A program made the translations under genes and the position numbers. The notes under the pieces are model-generated. The model saw only the letters and a program-made list of their open reading frames with translations, made no database searches and was not told where the DNA came from. DNA of 64,000 nucleotides from Sporopachydermia quercuum (lineage: Eukaryota; Ascomycota; Sporopachydermiomycetes; Sporopachydermiales; Sporopachydermiaceae): NCBI GenBank assembly GCA_001599295.1, contig BCGN01000011.1, positions 186,001 to 250,000 on the forward strand, given 5' to 3'. This document shows, piece after piece, positions 10,537-24,354 of the stretch. Position 1 is the stretch's first letter. Every line of letters begins with the position of its first letter.

Positions 10537-11532
10537 AATAGCTACCTTCTTCTCTCATTCGTGTCAATATTGTGCAACGTTATATTCCTACCGATATCGA
10601 GTATGCTCAGAGATGAAATGATGCTCGTTGTAAATTCAATGTTCTTTGACCCTTGCAGATAGGCTGGATTTCTTCAGATGATGCTATGCTGTCTTACTGT
10701 CTCAAATTTTTAGGTCGACTCACCGAAATCATTGTGCTTTCTTATGGATGTCCTGATTTTGAGCCTGACTGTTGGTGTCAGTAGTTCCAAAGCTGGAGCG
10801 GCTGAGTGTGTTTGTAAAACTGGATTCCAGGTTTTGATTCACCACGATAGATACATGGGCTGCTTGTCAAATGTGTTAATGATGAAGTAATTGAACTTAT
10901 TGGATTTTGCTGCTCGATACTGTCGTTGCTGGAAGGTCTATGGTGACAATAGGTGCATCAAAGAAGAATAATAGGAACCGGATATAATAACGTAGATACT
11001 TGATAGCCAAGACACAGGTTTCTGCGGTCCGCCTGCTACTTATCTTCAGAACTTCTGAGACAGTGATAACCTGCTGCTACCAGCTTCAGGGCTCTGGAAA
11101 GCCTGCGTAGACGACTGTTAGCAAACAACAGTTTGCCTGATCAACAAGCCGATAACAACCCTTCCTGAATTGTAGATCACCTTGTTACTAATGACCACTA
11201 TGGAGACGTGGAGCTTGCATTGAAAATCATCTTATCTATAATAATCGAATATTGATGGTGTGTACATTGGAAATAAAGTTCAAAGTTGACAATCGAAGTG
11301 AAAACTTTGAACTAAGCATTTTTATAAGTAATTTCCCATAATGACGATGTAAAACTGAAAAACATCATACGGACTTTAGATTTAACCTAACGCTACATCC
11401 TATTTCTTTTTACAAATTGATCCCCCCTTGGTCATGTTTAAGTTAAGACCTCTCAAATTTTTAATCAATTAGTTCAACCTATATATTATTTCAACAATAA
11501 TCATGTCGACATTAAATTTCTGCATCATAATA

Positions 11533-11567
11533 GATGGAGCACTGTCGATGGAGCACTGTCGATGGAG
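11533..11567. repeat. Tandem repeat, 14-bp unit, about 2.5 copies
   Basis: The unit GATGGAGCACTGTC occurs twice in perfect succession and then begins a third copy (GATGGAG). Confidence 0.9.
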
Positions 11568-13495
11568 TATTCCCGACTTTCTTAGATGATTGGAAAATAT
11601 TAGAGAGAAAATCCTGGAAGGCTTTAGAAGTAATCTCAATATATTAATTAAGTAAAGCAAAACAATAATAGTACATATGCCATTTAAATTGTTATTTAGA
11701 CCGAGGGCTACAATGATATTATTTATTATGTTCGACTTACTTTTGTGTAGAAAATGTGTCTCATATAACAGTATGCTTATGAGCTTATGCCTTAAGCCTA
11801 CAATGTAAGTGTCTACATAACAATTAACTCATCAACACGAGCATTTATTATTCATACAAAGCAATAAATATATGACAATTATTATCTGAGTACGATCATA
11901 TCTGAGTAATCTAATTCAACAATTGATTGATATTACAGAATGAGACATAGCTAGCATTTTGCAAGATGACCACCGGCAATAGCCAGATTCGCAGGAAAGA
12001 GGAGTTATTACCAAGTTGCATTTGAATATCCATTTGAGAAGTATATTAAAGCTTACATTGGCGGTGAGAAAACTAAACTTTAACCTTCTTCTACTACTTA
12101 CCAAATTGTTAATTGTAGGAAGGCGTCAAAGTGTCATTTGGTTTCAATCAACGACTTTTTATCGACAGTTCCTTATTTACATTTGAAAAAAAGAAAAGGT
12201 CTATAGAAGTAAGTTGTAGTGTATTTGCGTCATAGAGAGGTTTCATTCTTAATACTTCTCCCAATCAGCAATAAAACGACCTTTCAGTGACCTGAAAAGG
12301 AATTATTAACGGGTGGTATAAAACTTTCTTTATTTCTCTCGCCGCCTAAGATAATAATGATAATAATAATAATGTCAAATTATTTCATAATTGATTGTTT
12401 CATCACATATGGTGTCAATATGTCCTCCTAACGCAAAATGTATAGTCAAGTCAATGGAAAAACTCTTTAAAAGCGTTCGAATAACGACTACCAGCGAAAT
12501 GGGGTCCACAATCTTTCCAAAATATTAATTATCTAGGAACATTGTTCCTAACACTGTAAGCGCAGTATACAATTTTTCAAAACATTTCCACCTATTCTTC
12601 CGGTCACAAGAATAGGATATCTTCCATCAAATTTGTTAGCTCCGCAACCAATATTTCAGCTTGTACTACCAACAGAGCGTTCTTGGCTNATTGGATTAAC
12701 TAGATTAAGTAAGTGGTTTATGTTCTCAGNAACGATATCAAAAAGGATTTAGAAGCTGGGTTCAGAAGCAGACACAGGAACAAGAGTTGTAACATACATA
12801 TATCTTTTGTACAGTTTCAAAAAGTTGTAATATGAATAACCCTTTATATTTAAATGTACACCTTAGGTTATTCAGATAATCAAATAGTATAATACGTTAT
12901 ACTTATTAACTTTGTATAAGAATGATGTGTGTCTACACTTTGAAATACATTTTTTCAAGCTCTACCATGATCAGAAGAAGGTATTATAGAATTCCATCTT
13001 GGATCTAATCACGCATGGCTACTTTACTTTATATCAGAGGAGAACACAAATTTTTGGAACAATATTGATAGTAGTCTGTCTAAGCTAGACGATATATGAT
13101 CGATGCCCCACAAGCAGAAGTGTTAGAAAGTGTTAGATGACACAATAATGTAGTTATAAATCTAACTATGAGGATATAGTTCACAAAACCAGATACCCAG
13201 TTTGGTTAAGTGATTTCTTATCTCAATAGACGTAGTTGGCTGGTGAACCTAAAAAGGCATAGTATCAAGCAAATTCTCAATAAGTGTTTGTTTGATTGGC
13301 AAATTGGATCCAATACAAATNAATATATTCACCATTCCCCACGTCCCTGAAGCTTACAGAAATAACTATTTGTTTGAATTCGGGGTTGATACCTATGCAT
13401 CAAACAACAAACAGCGGCTTTCCACCTCCGAATGCTATTCCAGTGAGCTTTACCATGACCGAGATGTGGGACATCTACGGAACGGGGAATATAGA

Positions 13496-13539
13496 CTTTT
13501 CAACTGGAATTTCTCAGCTTTTCAACTGGAATTTCTCAG
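13496..13539. repeat. Perfect 22-bp tandem duplication
   Basis: Two identical adjacent copies of a 22-base unit beginning CTTTTCAACTGG and ending TTTCTCAG lie in the gene desert, within a stretch that is open in two frames for about 85-95 codons. Confidence 0.9.
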
Positions 13540-16500
13540 CGGTTACTAGTCATTATCACCTAAGTGCACTTTGTTTCTGAGTCCAACAAAAACTTCGTTT
13601 CTTGGTGCGCAGATCATAGGATTAGGCCTTAACTACCTGAGTAAGAGCAATGCGAAAGGCTACCGAAAACATCTTCCAATCATCGTACAAAACAAGATAC
13701 GAAGGGATTAGTTTTTCTTGGTGATCCTAATTTTGGAGGTGAAATTTGACTCTGAAAAATTCCAGTATGGAGCTATTTGTAAGGGATGCTGATTAATCAT
13801 CATTTTGATAATCTCTCTGGTTTGACTTATGCTTTAACAAGCATAAGCCCAATATAGGTGAGATGCGGTTGTCATCAAATTCGGGACTTTTGCCAAAAAG
13901 AAAAAGAAACAACTCATTCAATTGTCGGTTTGGATTATGGTAGTTTAAGAGAGCTGTCTAAACAGGCTTAATAAGCCATTATAGGCTTAAATTGTGAAGC
14001 GCAACTCCTTCCTTATTAATCGGTTAGCGCCTTTAACCCTTGTTTTCGTTTCCTTCTGGGGCCAATACAAATTTCTTAGCTGCCCAAAGGACCCTATGGT
14101 GCTTCAGTCGGTGAAAGTAATGTTTCTAGTTCACACTAGTTCCTTGCAAATATAACATGTCCAGATCTCAGTTATGGAGCCTGCTATAATTCGAGAAATA
14201 GAACAATTCTAAGGAAATAGAGTGAACTTGTAGGGTACATGAAGTAAAATACTTTGGTCAAATAGCCTATTGTAGATGAATGAAATATTCAGGTCGGGAA
14301 CATAATCTGAATTGATGGTTCAAAATGTAGTCTTCAAATGTTATGCTGTTAATCCTCCCTCCTACGGAAGTGCCACTCCATTTTATTGTTGAACCCTTTG
14401 TCTTCTCCCCTTTTAGTGCATCTCCACTTTGTATTCAGCCTTCCCATTGATGACATCTGATTAGAATGGGACGAGGACCAGTCTAAAGATTTGATTTCAA
14501 TCAGTTCTCACATTCATCATCTCCATTCCAAACATGAGGAACTCCTCCTGTTCGAATGGACGGTTGTAGCATACTTTTGTGAACTAATCATGTGTCATGA
14601 ACATTNACATGACTGTATTAGATAGCACTCTTTGGTCATACTTCCTCAAATATGCCCACAGAGATGTTTTCGGAGAAACCTAAGAGCAAGCCACCTAGAA
14701 AGCAGTTATATCTCAGAATTATTTACATACTTCTATGGAGTGCAGAAATAAATATCCGTACTAACATTTTTTGGGTAATTTGTAGTCCTCAATTTAGCAA
14801 ATTGGACAAAGCTACGCAGAAAGAAATGTTGACTATGCACAAAGGTATTTGATTTGGTCTTTAGTAGTGTCTTGGAAGAAAGGACTATTGGTAATTGCAT
14901 CTCTGCCAATACCCCGACAAGAGCTATTCAGGCAGCTCTACTGCAGTTGAAATGGATGTCTACCTAAACCTTTCCCCAATGGTGAACATGTGAACTGGAG
15001 GAAAAATATATACGAAGCAGCGTCTACAGTCAGCTTTGATGGTTGTCTTTCAACTACAAGATATATTTTGACTTCAAAAATCTCCTTAACATTGAAACGT
15101 TGTTGAGTTTAAAAGACAAAAATACAAAACATGGTAATGGCAGGTTGCTACTATCTGGTTGCAGGATTGCTGCAGAATGCCTACGGGTTGTGTTTACAGC
15201 ACGGGGTCTGTAAATACTACAGTTCGAGTATGACTTTATTCTATAAAATAATCTATAGGTTATCTGTAAAAGCAAGTATAAGCTAGTCAAAATTTTCAAT
15301 GAGTCCATTTCTATGAAGGATATATATATTGGTATAGCCATACTCTGGAAGTTGGGATTCACCACTGTGTCATAGTCGTGTGAATTCGTTCTCAGTATTT
15401 AGGAACATATTATCGCCAATGGAAAACGGATTTAAAGAATCTAGTTCAATAGTGGCAGTTCCAATTTCTAATACCGATTCTTGTTGGAAAGTGAGCATTG
15501 TTACAATTGAGATCTCAAAACTGTTGGTGTCGCAGAAAGTAGTTGAATAGATCCTGTATATATATAGTAAATATGTATCATACGTATATAATAAATATCA
15601 TCATACATGCTTTTTCCTTTTGAAAAGAACTTGAAACTAGAGATTCCTATGCCACAGACTAATTATTTTTGAAGAGGGGGTACTATTATCCAGACTTTGC
15701 ACGCGATCAGCTAGATTGTAGTTGTGCCACAACTTTCCGTTTATGCTTCAAGGTAAAACTTGGTCGAGCAATAGAACTTGTCTCGATTTATCGGTGTTGT
15801 TCATTATATTAGAGAGCAATAAGACTTGACTTATATCATCTGGCAACATCCAGTTTGATTGCCAAACGATAGAATACATTCAAGGAAGGTATCTTTTATT
15901 ACTTTCACAATCCACATTTCTCACTAAAACTCTAGCATTAACAGTTCAACGTGCAAAACCTTGTGGATGAGCCACGCAAGAACAAGAGGAACAGTTCAAT
16001 CGGTATCTTTTTTTGACTACCCGAATTCAATACACTATAATGAATAATGAAGAGTTCAGCAAACGTACTGAGAAGCTATCTGGAAAACAAGTTTGAGACA
16101 AAGTTGAGGAATATTATTATGAACGAAGCTTTTTTGAAGATTTTATTGAACTTCTATCGTCTGTCAAGCCTTAAACCTGGGCTTCGTTCTTTCTTTTTCT
16201 CATATTTGTAATATCAATGTGATTTATTGTAGATTTTAATTGTATGATTGTTATGAGTAGTACAGTACATTCAGAGCTTTCTAACAAATCAAAGCTAAAG
16301 AGGTCAGATATACAGTAGAGTGACATGAATCTTCCCGAAAATTATAACACTTTTGGTGGTTTGGGATCCTATGCTGCCTTGCATATTCCAGTGAGCAATC
16401 AAACAAGAACTAGGCCTACAATAGAAGGTCCAAATGCTTTAGTTATTTTTCTTTTTATAGATATATAAATGCTTTCAGTCTTCGTTTGAATAATGAAAGA

Positions 16501-17305
16501 GTTTATCTCATTATACTGTTTCGCAATTTATAACAAAATGCTGGATCGTTATTGATATTTGTAATCTCTTCCCTGAGAGGTAATTCAGTCAGAATTTTTC
16601 CACAATCACTACAAGCGTCTGGTTCACACTAATAATTGGTCTGACAAAGGTTTCTAAGTTATCTATCCTTAAAGAAAATAATTAAAGTATTCCACCTCAA
16701 AGTCTGCATGAATCACTTATCTGTTCCATCATCACAAATTGGGATTTGAAGGAGATATGAAATGGAACTCTCAAATATATGTTGTTGTTTTTGTTTCTTC
16801 GTTCTTTGAATGTCTAATCCAAATGAACCAGTTTGAAGCTTTAGAACTAAGCAGGCGGTACCTAAGATTTCGGATCGTCCTGAAGTAAAACAAAAACATA
16901 NTATATATATATATATACAAAGAATATAAAAGGTATATAAATGTGGTAGATTTGACGATACCTAAGAATTGGACATCTTATATGTATAATGGATGTATAT
17001 TGGTCTGTTGGGGTTGCGTTAAAAGAATTGTACGATAGGGAAGTATCTAAGAGCGGATCATCATGGGAAAGCCAAGAGACAAACAAGCTAAACTCGAAAC
17101 TATTTGAATTGCAATAATCAATCAATATTGATAAATAACTGGGCTTAATCTTTGTTTATTGAGAGCAATATTTATGAATGATCTATACGAAAGAAAATTC
17201 ACTTATGGTCCAAGAGAAATTAATTCATAAGCAGTAAGTATTGATTAATTCAAGCATCCAGATGGAGACTCCAAAATCAACATTTTGATCACATANATAT
17301 AATAT

Positions 17306-17315
17306 ATCACGTGAT
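17306..17315. promoter_or_regulatory. CACGTG palindrome upstream of CYR1
   Basis: The 10-base palindrome ATCACGTGAT contains a Cbf1/bHLH-type E-box core. It lies about 850 bases before the CYR1 start codon, so a link to that gene is only a guess. Confidence 0.3.
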
Positions 17316-18165
17316 GATGCAAACGTTAAGTAGATTGAGCCTATAATGATCTCCTATGTTGCATGCAATCCATTCATTTCCGAAAATTTGATTCAAATCC
17401 TATCTTGAAACAATCAAAATCGAGCTCTTATTTCTTATGTACTCTCATTTATTGATATATTTATACTTTTTTGCTTTTCTCTCTTACTTTATTATAATTG
17501 TAATTAATAATATTTTGACATAGACTAAAAACCTAAAATTTCTTCTTATATCGATCTGCAATTATCTTTTGTCCCATATCAGGTGTGTAAATTGAATGTG
17601 ACACCGACCAAGTATCTTAGAAGGCTGGGTAGATGTAGAACGCACGAGCATATAGCGTGCATTATTATGCATGAAACTCTAGCTCCTCATTTCTGTTTAT
17701 TTTATAGTAGCAGTCTCCTCGATCCCCAAACCAATCAAGCAAAACTAATCAAGCAAGTTCTGCTTGATTAACTTACTTAACAAATTCATTATTAAAATAC
17801 TTGTGCACTNTTTTTCTGTTTTTTGTACTTATTGGTCTATGTTTTCCTACCTCAGCTTGCAGTCAGAGTATTCAGTGATGACAAATAATGGATGATCGAT
17901 ACGGATATAAAGTTTATGATGTCCCAAAGGGTCAAACCTTACTCACAAAAATACATCATGTCTCCCTGAAGAACAGTTTGTCCTTTCCTTGTCACTCAAT
18001 TGAAGGTCAAACAAAANTTACATTTGTAACACTATCAAAACACAATCACATTAACCAAACCCTTCGACTTTGAAGGATGTGTGTAGATTACTACTGTTAA
18101 TTGTTACTAAAAACTCAAAATACCATTTGAAGCTGGTTTAAAGGGCGATTGACGGTATCGGAAAC

Positions 18166-21100
18166 ATGTCTTCATCTGAGCCAGCAGGCTCTGATCAACC
18201 GTTTGATCAGAGCAAAACACAATCGTAAGTATTAATTTGTATTGTATGGTGAAAACTGTCAATGCTGAGGTTATATATTAATGTTATTTTAGACAACTGA
18301 GTGAAAAACCAGAATTCAATATACCTTTTGCTCAACATACATATATGAGAGAGTCTTCGAGTTCGAGAGAAGATGATGAGGACGACATTTCTCCAATCAC
18401 ACCGTTGCATTCAGGGGCGGAAAGCTCTAGTGGACAGTCATCTCATGGTCATAATGAGGTATTTCCCCGATCAGTCTCACATTTGATGCATCATAATGCT
18501 ACTTCAACGACCAATTTATCCAAAGAACATTCAGAAAGGCATCATTCCAACAACTCATCCAGAGCAGCCAGTAGACAGGCGTCGGTGTACAGAATGACCC
18601 CTACTGAACAATATCTTGAAGCTTATGCACCAAATGCAGCCCGGAGACTGAGAAGTGCACGTACTCATATTGGTAGTTCAGTGGGCCTAGAGGGGTTTGC
18701 CTTAGGAGAGCTACATAGTTCAAAACCTCGCAGATCACCCTCAATATCAGGGATTGATATGAAAGAATCCAGTTCTAAAGTCGGTGATGACAACGTGCCT
18801 GGTGAGTGGTTCAACAGAAGTAGTCATGCAGGAAATGCATCGTCTGCCTCTTCTTTTATAGACAAATCAGATGCGGCATCAATAATGACGTCTAAAAGTC
18901 ATAAGTCCAAGAAAGGTTTGTTGGGAAAGCTGATTCACTCAAGACGTGAATCAAGCATTGCTGAACTCAGTGATCAATCAGATGCTCCTGGTTCTGGCTT
19001 TTTCTCGTCTAGTCCCCGAAGTGTAAGATCCGGGGGTCATAATAGCGACCATATGTCACTATACAAGAGGGCAGATTCATTTCACGGCATGTCTTCTTTT
19101 CCTATCTCTGAATCCAAAAAACAACCTCCAAGAAAAAGTAGAAATCCTAGTCTCAGCATGACGAATACGTATCAGGATGTTGTATCTCAGAAAAGGTCAA
19201 ATACGGGGTCAAGTATCAAATCTTCAACTCACTCTCCTAGCATCTCTATCAATAACATAAAACCTCCACAGCAGGCATCTACATTTTCTTTAGATACTGA
19301 TTTAGAGCATATGGGCGGCATTATCAGCAACGAAGCTACTTCAGATACGTTTGTACCGCCTGTAGTGCCTATGAGTAGGGCAGTTTCAGTTATTGATTTA
19401 TCTGGGGATTCTATTTGGACTGCACCAGAAAGCTGGGATGTTAAAAATGATGCTGAAAATCCTGATTATGACGATAGCAATGGAGATGACTCTATTGTAG
19501 GAAGTCCTGACCAAACTGAAAATCCGACGGATATTACAGGCGAAACAGAACCTGGTGATGCGAAAGATACATCAGGTGAATCGAATAGAGAAACTGTAGA
19601 TATTTCATCAAACACAACTACAGATATCACTTCAGTAGGTGTAGCTAATGCGTCTTCCACAACAGAACATAATCCAAAATCAAATCGCCCTTCAGTTAAC
19701 AAAAATGTGAAATATTATACTATCAGAGTGTTCAGAGAAGACGGGACCTCAACACTTTCTTGTCCATTTGATATTACTGCTGGGGAGCTTGTTCAGCTCA
19801 TTGGGAAAAAGCTTTTCTTACCTTCTGTATCTAAGTATCAAATTTTCGTGAAGATTGGCAGTTTGACTAAAGCATTAGAGCCTAATGAACACCCCATTCG
19901 TGTTCAAAACAGGCTTTTGCTGTTTACAGGTTATACTGAGAAGGATAACTTGAACATTATTGGTCGTGAGGATTTAAGTTACCTGTGCAGATTCATATTT
20001 GGACCTAAGGCCATTAAGAATCTTACCGAAGAACAGGAACGAAGCATTTCTAGGGACTTTTCCCACGTTGACTTGAGAAATATGGAACTGACTGCAATAC
20101 CGATTACTGTTTATAAACATCAACAAGAGATTGAATCTCTTGATGTTTCATATAACCCATCAGTATTCATACCCTCTGATTTCATCCAAAGTTGTCGTAA
20201 TTTACGTACTTTCAGATTTGTTGGAAATAGGGCAGGAAAGTTTCCAATGACAATTTTGCAGGCAGAATCGTTGTCTACGTTGGTTTTCGAGCGAAACTTC
20301 ATAAAGGAAATACCATCTCAAATTTCACAGCTTACTCGTTTGACTTCTCTTGAATTGAAATGTAATATGTTGTCATCTCTTCCTGATTCTATAACTCAGC
20401 TTACATCGCTTAGATATTTGAATCTGTCATCAAATCATTTCAAGGAATTTCCAATACAAGCTACAAAGCTGGTGGATTTACTGGAGTTAGATCTGTCTTA
20501 TAATGAGATAAGTGTGATTCCTGACGAGATTGGAGATCTTACATTAGTTGAAAAAATCAATTTTGCAACCAATCAATTGACAAAATCTTTACCATCAACG
20601 TTTGAGAACTTGAAAAAGCTCAAAAGCTTAGATATTAGATACAACAGTTTACAAAATATTGATGTATTGGGAAAACTTGCTAATTTGGAAGAACTCCTTC
20701 TAAGCAAAAACACCATCTCAACCTTTGCTGATAAAATGGATAGACTAAGGGTGCTGTGTTTTGACAGGAATCCTCTGACAAACCTTCAATTTGAAGCATC
20801 TTTACCTCTTTTAATTGAGTTGAATTTGTCAAAGGCTAAGCTGACTAGCTTTCCCGAAAGATTTTTTGAAAAGATGCCTTCTCTTGAGAGGTTGATTTTG
20901 AATAGAAACCATTTTGTTACTTTTCCTGCTGAGATTGGGCTCCTTAAACATTTGAAATATTTGAGTTGCTATTCCAATAATTTGCATAGCCTACCACCTG
21001 AAATAGCAGAGTTACAATCTTTGACGTACCTTGACTTACATGGAAATAATTTAAGAAAGTTACCCGATGAGATTTGGTATCTTGGTTCTTTGGCGACACT

Positions 21101-24047
21101 GAATCTCTCTTCTAATTTGCTGGACTCGTTCCCTAAACCGCCAATGAAATTAACTAACATTCAATCTGTTGCTGGTTCTACAACAAAATTAGATGCTATT
21201 GCAGAAGATGACACGGCATCTTCAGCACATGAATCTGACTCGTCTGTCGCTAGTTCTTTGAAATTTCCTTCAAGGAATAATTCTGTTGCTGCATCAGGCT
21301 TAGGATCAAAATCAGAACTAGACTCAAAGAAACATTCAATTAGCGATGGATATTCTTTCCTGTATGTTCCAGGACTATTGACCTTGGGAAATAGTTTGAA
21401 ATATCTTAGTATAGCAGATAATGCGATAACAGATGATGATTTGGAAGAGGTAGCGCATTTACATATGTTAGTTACCTTGAATCTCTCTCATAATGATCTC
21501 ATAGATATCCCTTATGGTATATTGAGCCAACTAACTAATCTCACTGAACTTTACCTCTCAGGAAATAACTTCACTAGTTTACCTGCTGATGAACTAGAAT
21601 TATTACAGAATTTGAAAGTGTTGCATCTGAATGGTAACAGATTTCATACATTGCCAGCCGAACTTGGAAAGATCAAACATTTGTCTGTTTTAGATGTTGG
21701 TTGTAACTCATTGAAGTACAATATTGCTAACTGGCCTTACGATTGGAACTGGAATTGGAATTTGGATTTGAAGTATTTGAACTTTTCTGGAAACAAAAGA
21801 CTTGAGATCAAGAATTCTCATGTTTCAAACAGAGATAATGTCTCTCTCAGTGATTTCACTGCTTTGAGAAAATTACGTGTTTTGGGTTTAATGGATGTGA
21901 CTTTGACAACTACATCCATACCTGATCAAGGAATAAATTGTCGTGTGCGTACTTCTGCTACTGAACTTATCAATGGTATGGCATATGGATTTGCTGATAC
22001 ACTAGGTGTGGATGACTTTACATCTATTCGAGATATTACTTCAGAAAGATTTAGGGGAAATGAGGATGAGTGTTTTATAGCTGTTTTTGACGGAAAGTTT
22101 GGTGGTGAAGGAGGTCATAAAATCTCTAAGATCTTACAGGAGTTATTTGCTTCTCGACTGGCTGGAGAGTTAAACAAGGTAGATGAAAGCCAAGACCTTG
22201 AGGTAGAAGACGCTATTCGCAGAACCTTACTAGGTGTTCATCGTGAAATTGGTAGCGCACTAATGGTATCGGAGGAAGAAAGAGCTCATTTCACTCCTGC
22301 TCAAAAGGTTGTGACCAAAAATAATCTAGTCTCTGAAGACTCAAAGACCGGGTCGACGGCAACAATCATATATGTAAAGGGCAAGAAAGTGTTCATTGCC
22401 AATGTTGGTGATACCACAGCGTTTGTCACAAAATCCAATGGTGGTCGCCAAGCGGTAACAACTCGTCATGATCCCACTTCTCCTAACGAATTCGAGCGTA
22501 TCAGAGCAAGTGGAGGTTTTGTTTCAAGTGAAGGTAAACTTGATGGTGTATGTTCTATATCTCGAGGTGTTGGTTTTTTTCCTTTCCTTCCTCATATCAG
22601 TGCTGGACCGGCTATGTATGAGTTTGATATAACACTTGCTGATGAGATGCTTGTTATTGGCACAGCTCATTTGTGGGAATATGTTCCTCATCAAATAGCG
22701 GCAGATGTTGTTCGATCCGAAAAGGATGACCCCATGAGAGCAGCAGCTAAACTTCGTGACTTCGCCATTGCTTATGGGGCCTCAGAGAAGATAGTTGTTG
22801 TTGTACTTGCGTTAAATAGGAAGAATCGCAAATCGCGAAACGAAATGGGTGGTAATATCTCCGAAGAGCTTGCTCCATTCAAGAAACGTAACAGAGATAA
22901 AAGTATGCTTCCTGAAGACTCTTCTCTTGCAAGATTGGGAGGTGAAATTGACCCACCTGTAGGTCAAGTCGCTTTGGTTTTCACGGATATCAAGAATTCG
23001 ACCTTGCTATGGGATACGTATCCTGTAGCAATGAGATCTGCAATTAAAACGCATAACGAAATCATGAGAAGACAGCTGAGAATTGTAGGTGGGTATGAGG
23101 TGAAGACTGAAGGTGATGCGTTCATGGTATCATTTTCTACTCCAACAGCAGCACTTTTATGGTGTTTCAGTGTCCAATCACAACTTCTAATGGCAGATTG
23201 GCCTGCAGAAATAGTAGGCTCGTCGCACGGGTGTGAAATTATTGACGACGATAGCAGAATGATTTATCGTGGTTTATCTGTTAGAATGGGAGCTCATTGG
23301 GGATATCCTGTATGTGAAAGAGATCCGATTACCAGAAGAATGGATTATTTTGGACCAATGGTTAACAGAGCATCTAGAGTCAGTTCCACAGCTGATGGTG
23401 GTCAGATTGCTTTAAGTTCTGACTTTGTCATAGAGTTGAACAAATTACAGGAGGTTTATTGGGCTGTCACTGACAACGACTTGCCGATTACCGAAGCATA
23501 TGGAGATGATTTACCAAGCTATAAGGTTCACAGAGAAATGGAAGCTTTAGTAGATTTGGGCTGGATCATTCAGGAATTAGGAGAAATGAAATTGAAAGGA
23601 CTGGAAAGTCCGGAACTTATTTCCATGGTGTATCCAAAAAGTTTAGCGGGCCGAATAGCATATCAGATGGCTGAACAAGAGGCTATTGCAGAAGGAGATC
23701 CTGGTGATGAAAGAAAGGGTATAATATCGGTTGATAATCTTAAGTTGCTGACATCCATCACGTTGAAATTGGAACAAATTTGTTCTTTCTATAATGGTTC
23801 AAGAAAGGCCTCTCAGATCTCTGAAACACTATCGTCAATCCCGCCAGAAGCTGAATGTATAAGGTACTTCGATCATCTTGTCACGCGGCTTGAGAACTGT
23901 ATCACTGTGTTGAAGCTAAGACAAGTTACCACTATTGTTTCCTCAAATGGCGCTTCCAATGCAGGATCGCCAAATACACATGTTGATATTGGTGCTATAC
24001 TGGATGCTTTGTCAAGTCTAAATATCACTGTATCCGAAGAAATGTGA
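18166..24047 (+). CDS. CYR1: Adenylate cyclase Cyr1, two exons
   Basis: The exons are 18166-18224 and 18293-24047, giving 1937 residues (S. cerevisiae 2026). The protein makes cAMP from ATP at membranes in the Ras/PKA pathway. In order there are: a Ser-rich N-terminus; a likely G-alpha-binding segment TPTEQYLEAYAPNAARRLRS (near residue 125); a Ras-associating domain (about 490-590, KYYTIRVFREDG); a long leucine-rich repeat array (about 600-1190, interrupted by a Ser-rich insert); a PP2C-like domain (about 1240-1525); and the class III cyclase domain (about 1570-1755) with metal-binding aspartates in FTDIKNST and EGDAFM. The C-terminus would bind the cyclase-associated protein. The first exon encodes MSSSEPAGSDQPFDQSKTQS, and the codon split TC|A restores frame. 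A later ATG at 18345 exists, but the upstream exon has good splice signals. Confidence 0.96.
18225..18292 (+). other. CYR1 intron, 68 nt
   Basis: The donor is GTAAGT and the acceptor is TTTTAG, with TATTAAT as the most likely branch motif. Splicing joins a 59-base first exon to the long reading frame. Confidence 0.85.
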
Positions 24048-24354
24048 CAACTGATTTCTAGTACTATTTACACTACTTTCAATCAACAATTATCTCCAAC
24101 AATATGTTAGATGGGTATTTTTACTGTCATCGTTTATGAAGAAATGGAAGAGATCTCGTAGTATATCAACATTGTTCTTGACTTTGAATAAAATTACTGG
24201 AGATAGCTCGAAGTGGAGTATGGTTGTACATAAACCTCCACATCTGGTGAATGAAACACGAAAAAGATGGAGAAATTCAATATATATATATATTTAGATG
24301 AGTCCTTTAAATGCATCTTCTTTTATTCATGTATCGCTAGAAGTTACTTTCCAT
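24048..24354. other. Convergent 3' region of CYR1 and SYS1
   Basis: These 307 bases hold the 3' ends of two convergent genes. A short run of TA repeats lies near 24280. Nothing else is seen. Confidence 0.6.

Larger units (their letters stand above)
10537..18165. other. Gene desert, main part (about 7.6 kb)
   Basis: There are no recognisable genes between the 51-codon frame and CYR1. The tract contains two tandem duplications (11533-11567 and 13496-13539), patches of higher G+C near 10.7-11.2 kb and 12.6-14.9 kb, and short open runs, one at about 13.6 kb encoding the hydrophobic FLGAQIIGLGLNYL. These look more like decayed coding sequence than simple AT-rich spacer. The last kilobase is probably the CYR1 promoter. 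A centromere or other structural role is possible but not shown by the sequence. Confidence 0.5.

Noticed and set aside
10680-10980. Minus-strand open runs such as TVRLKIRTSIRKHNDF as an exon of a known gene
   Set aside because: All three frames of this G+C-richer patch look equally open, and none matches a family I know, so no frame can be preferred.
13292-13580. Two overlapping plus-strand frames as a real gene
   Set aside because: They overlap in different frames, contain an N and a tandem duplication, and match nothing known; kept only as a possible remnant.
9091-18165. LTR-type or other mobile element in the gene desert
   Set aside because: I found no terminal repeats, reverse transcriptase, integrase or transposase motifs by eye.
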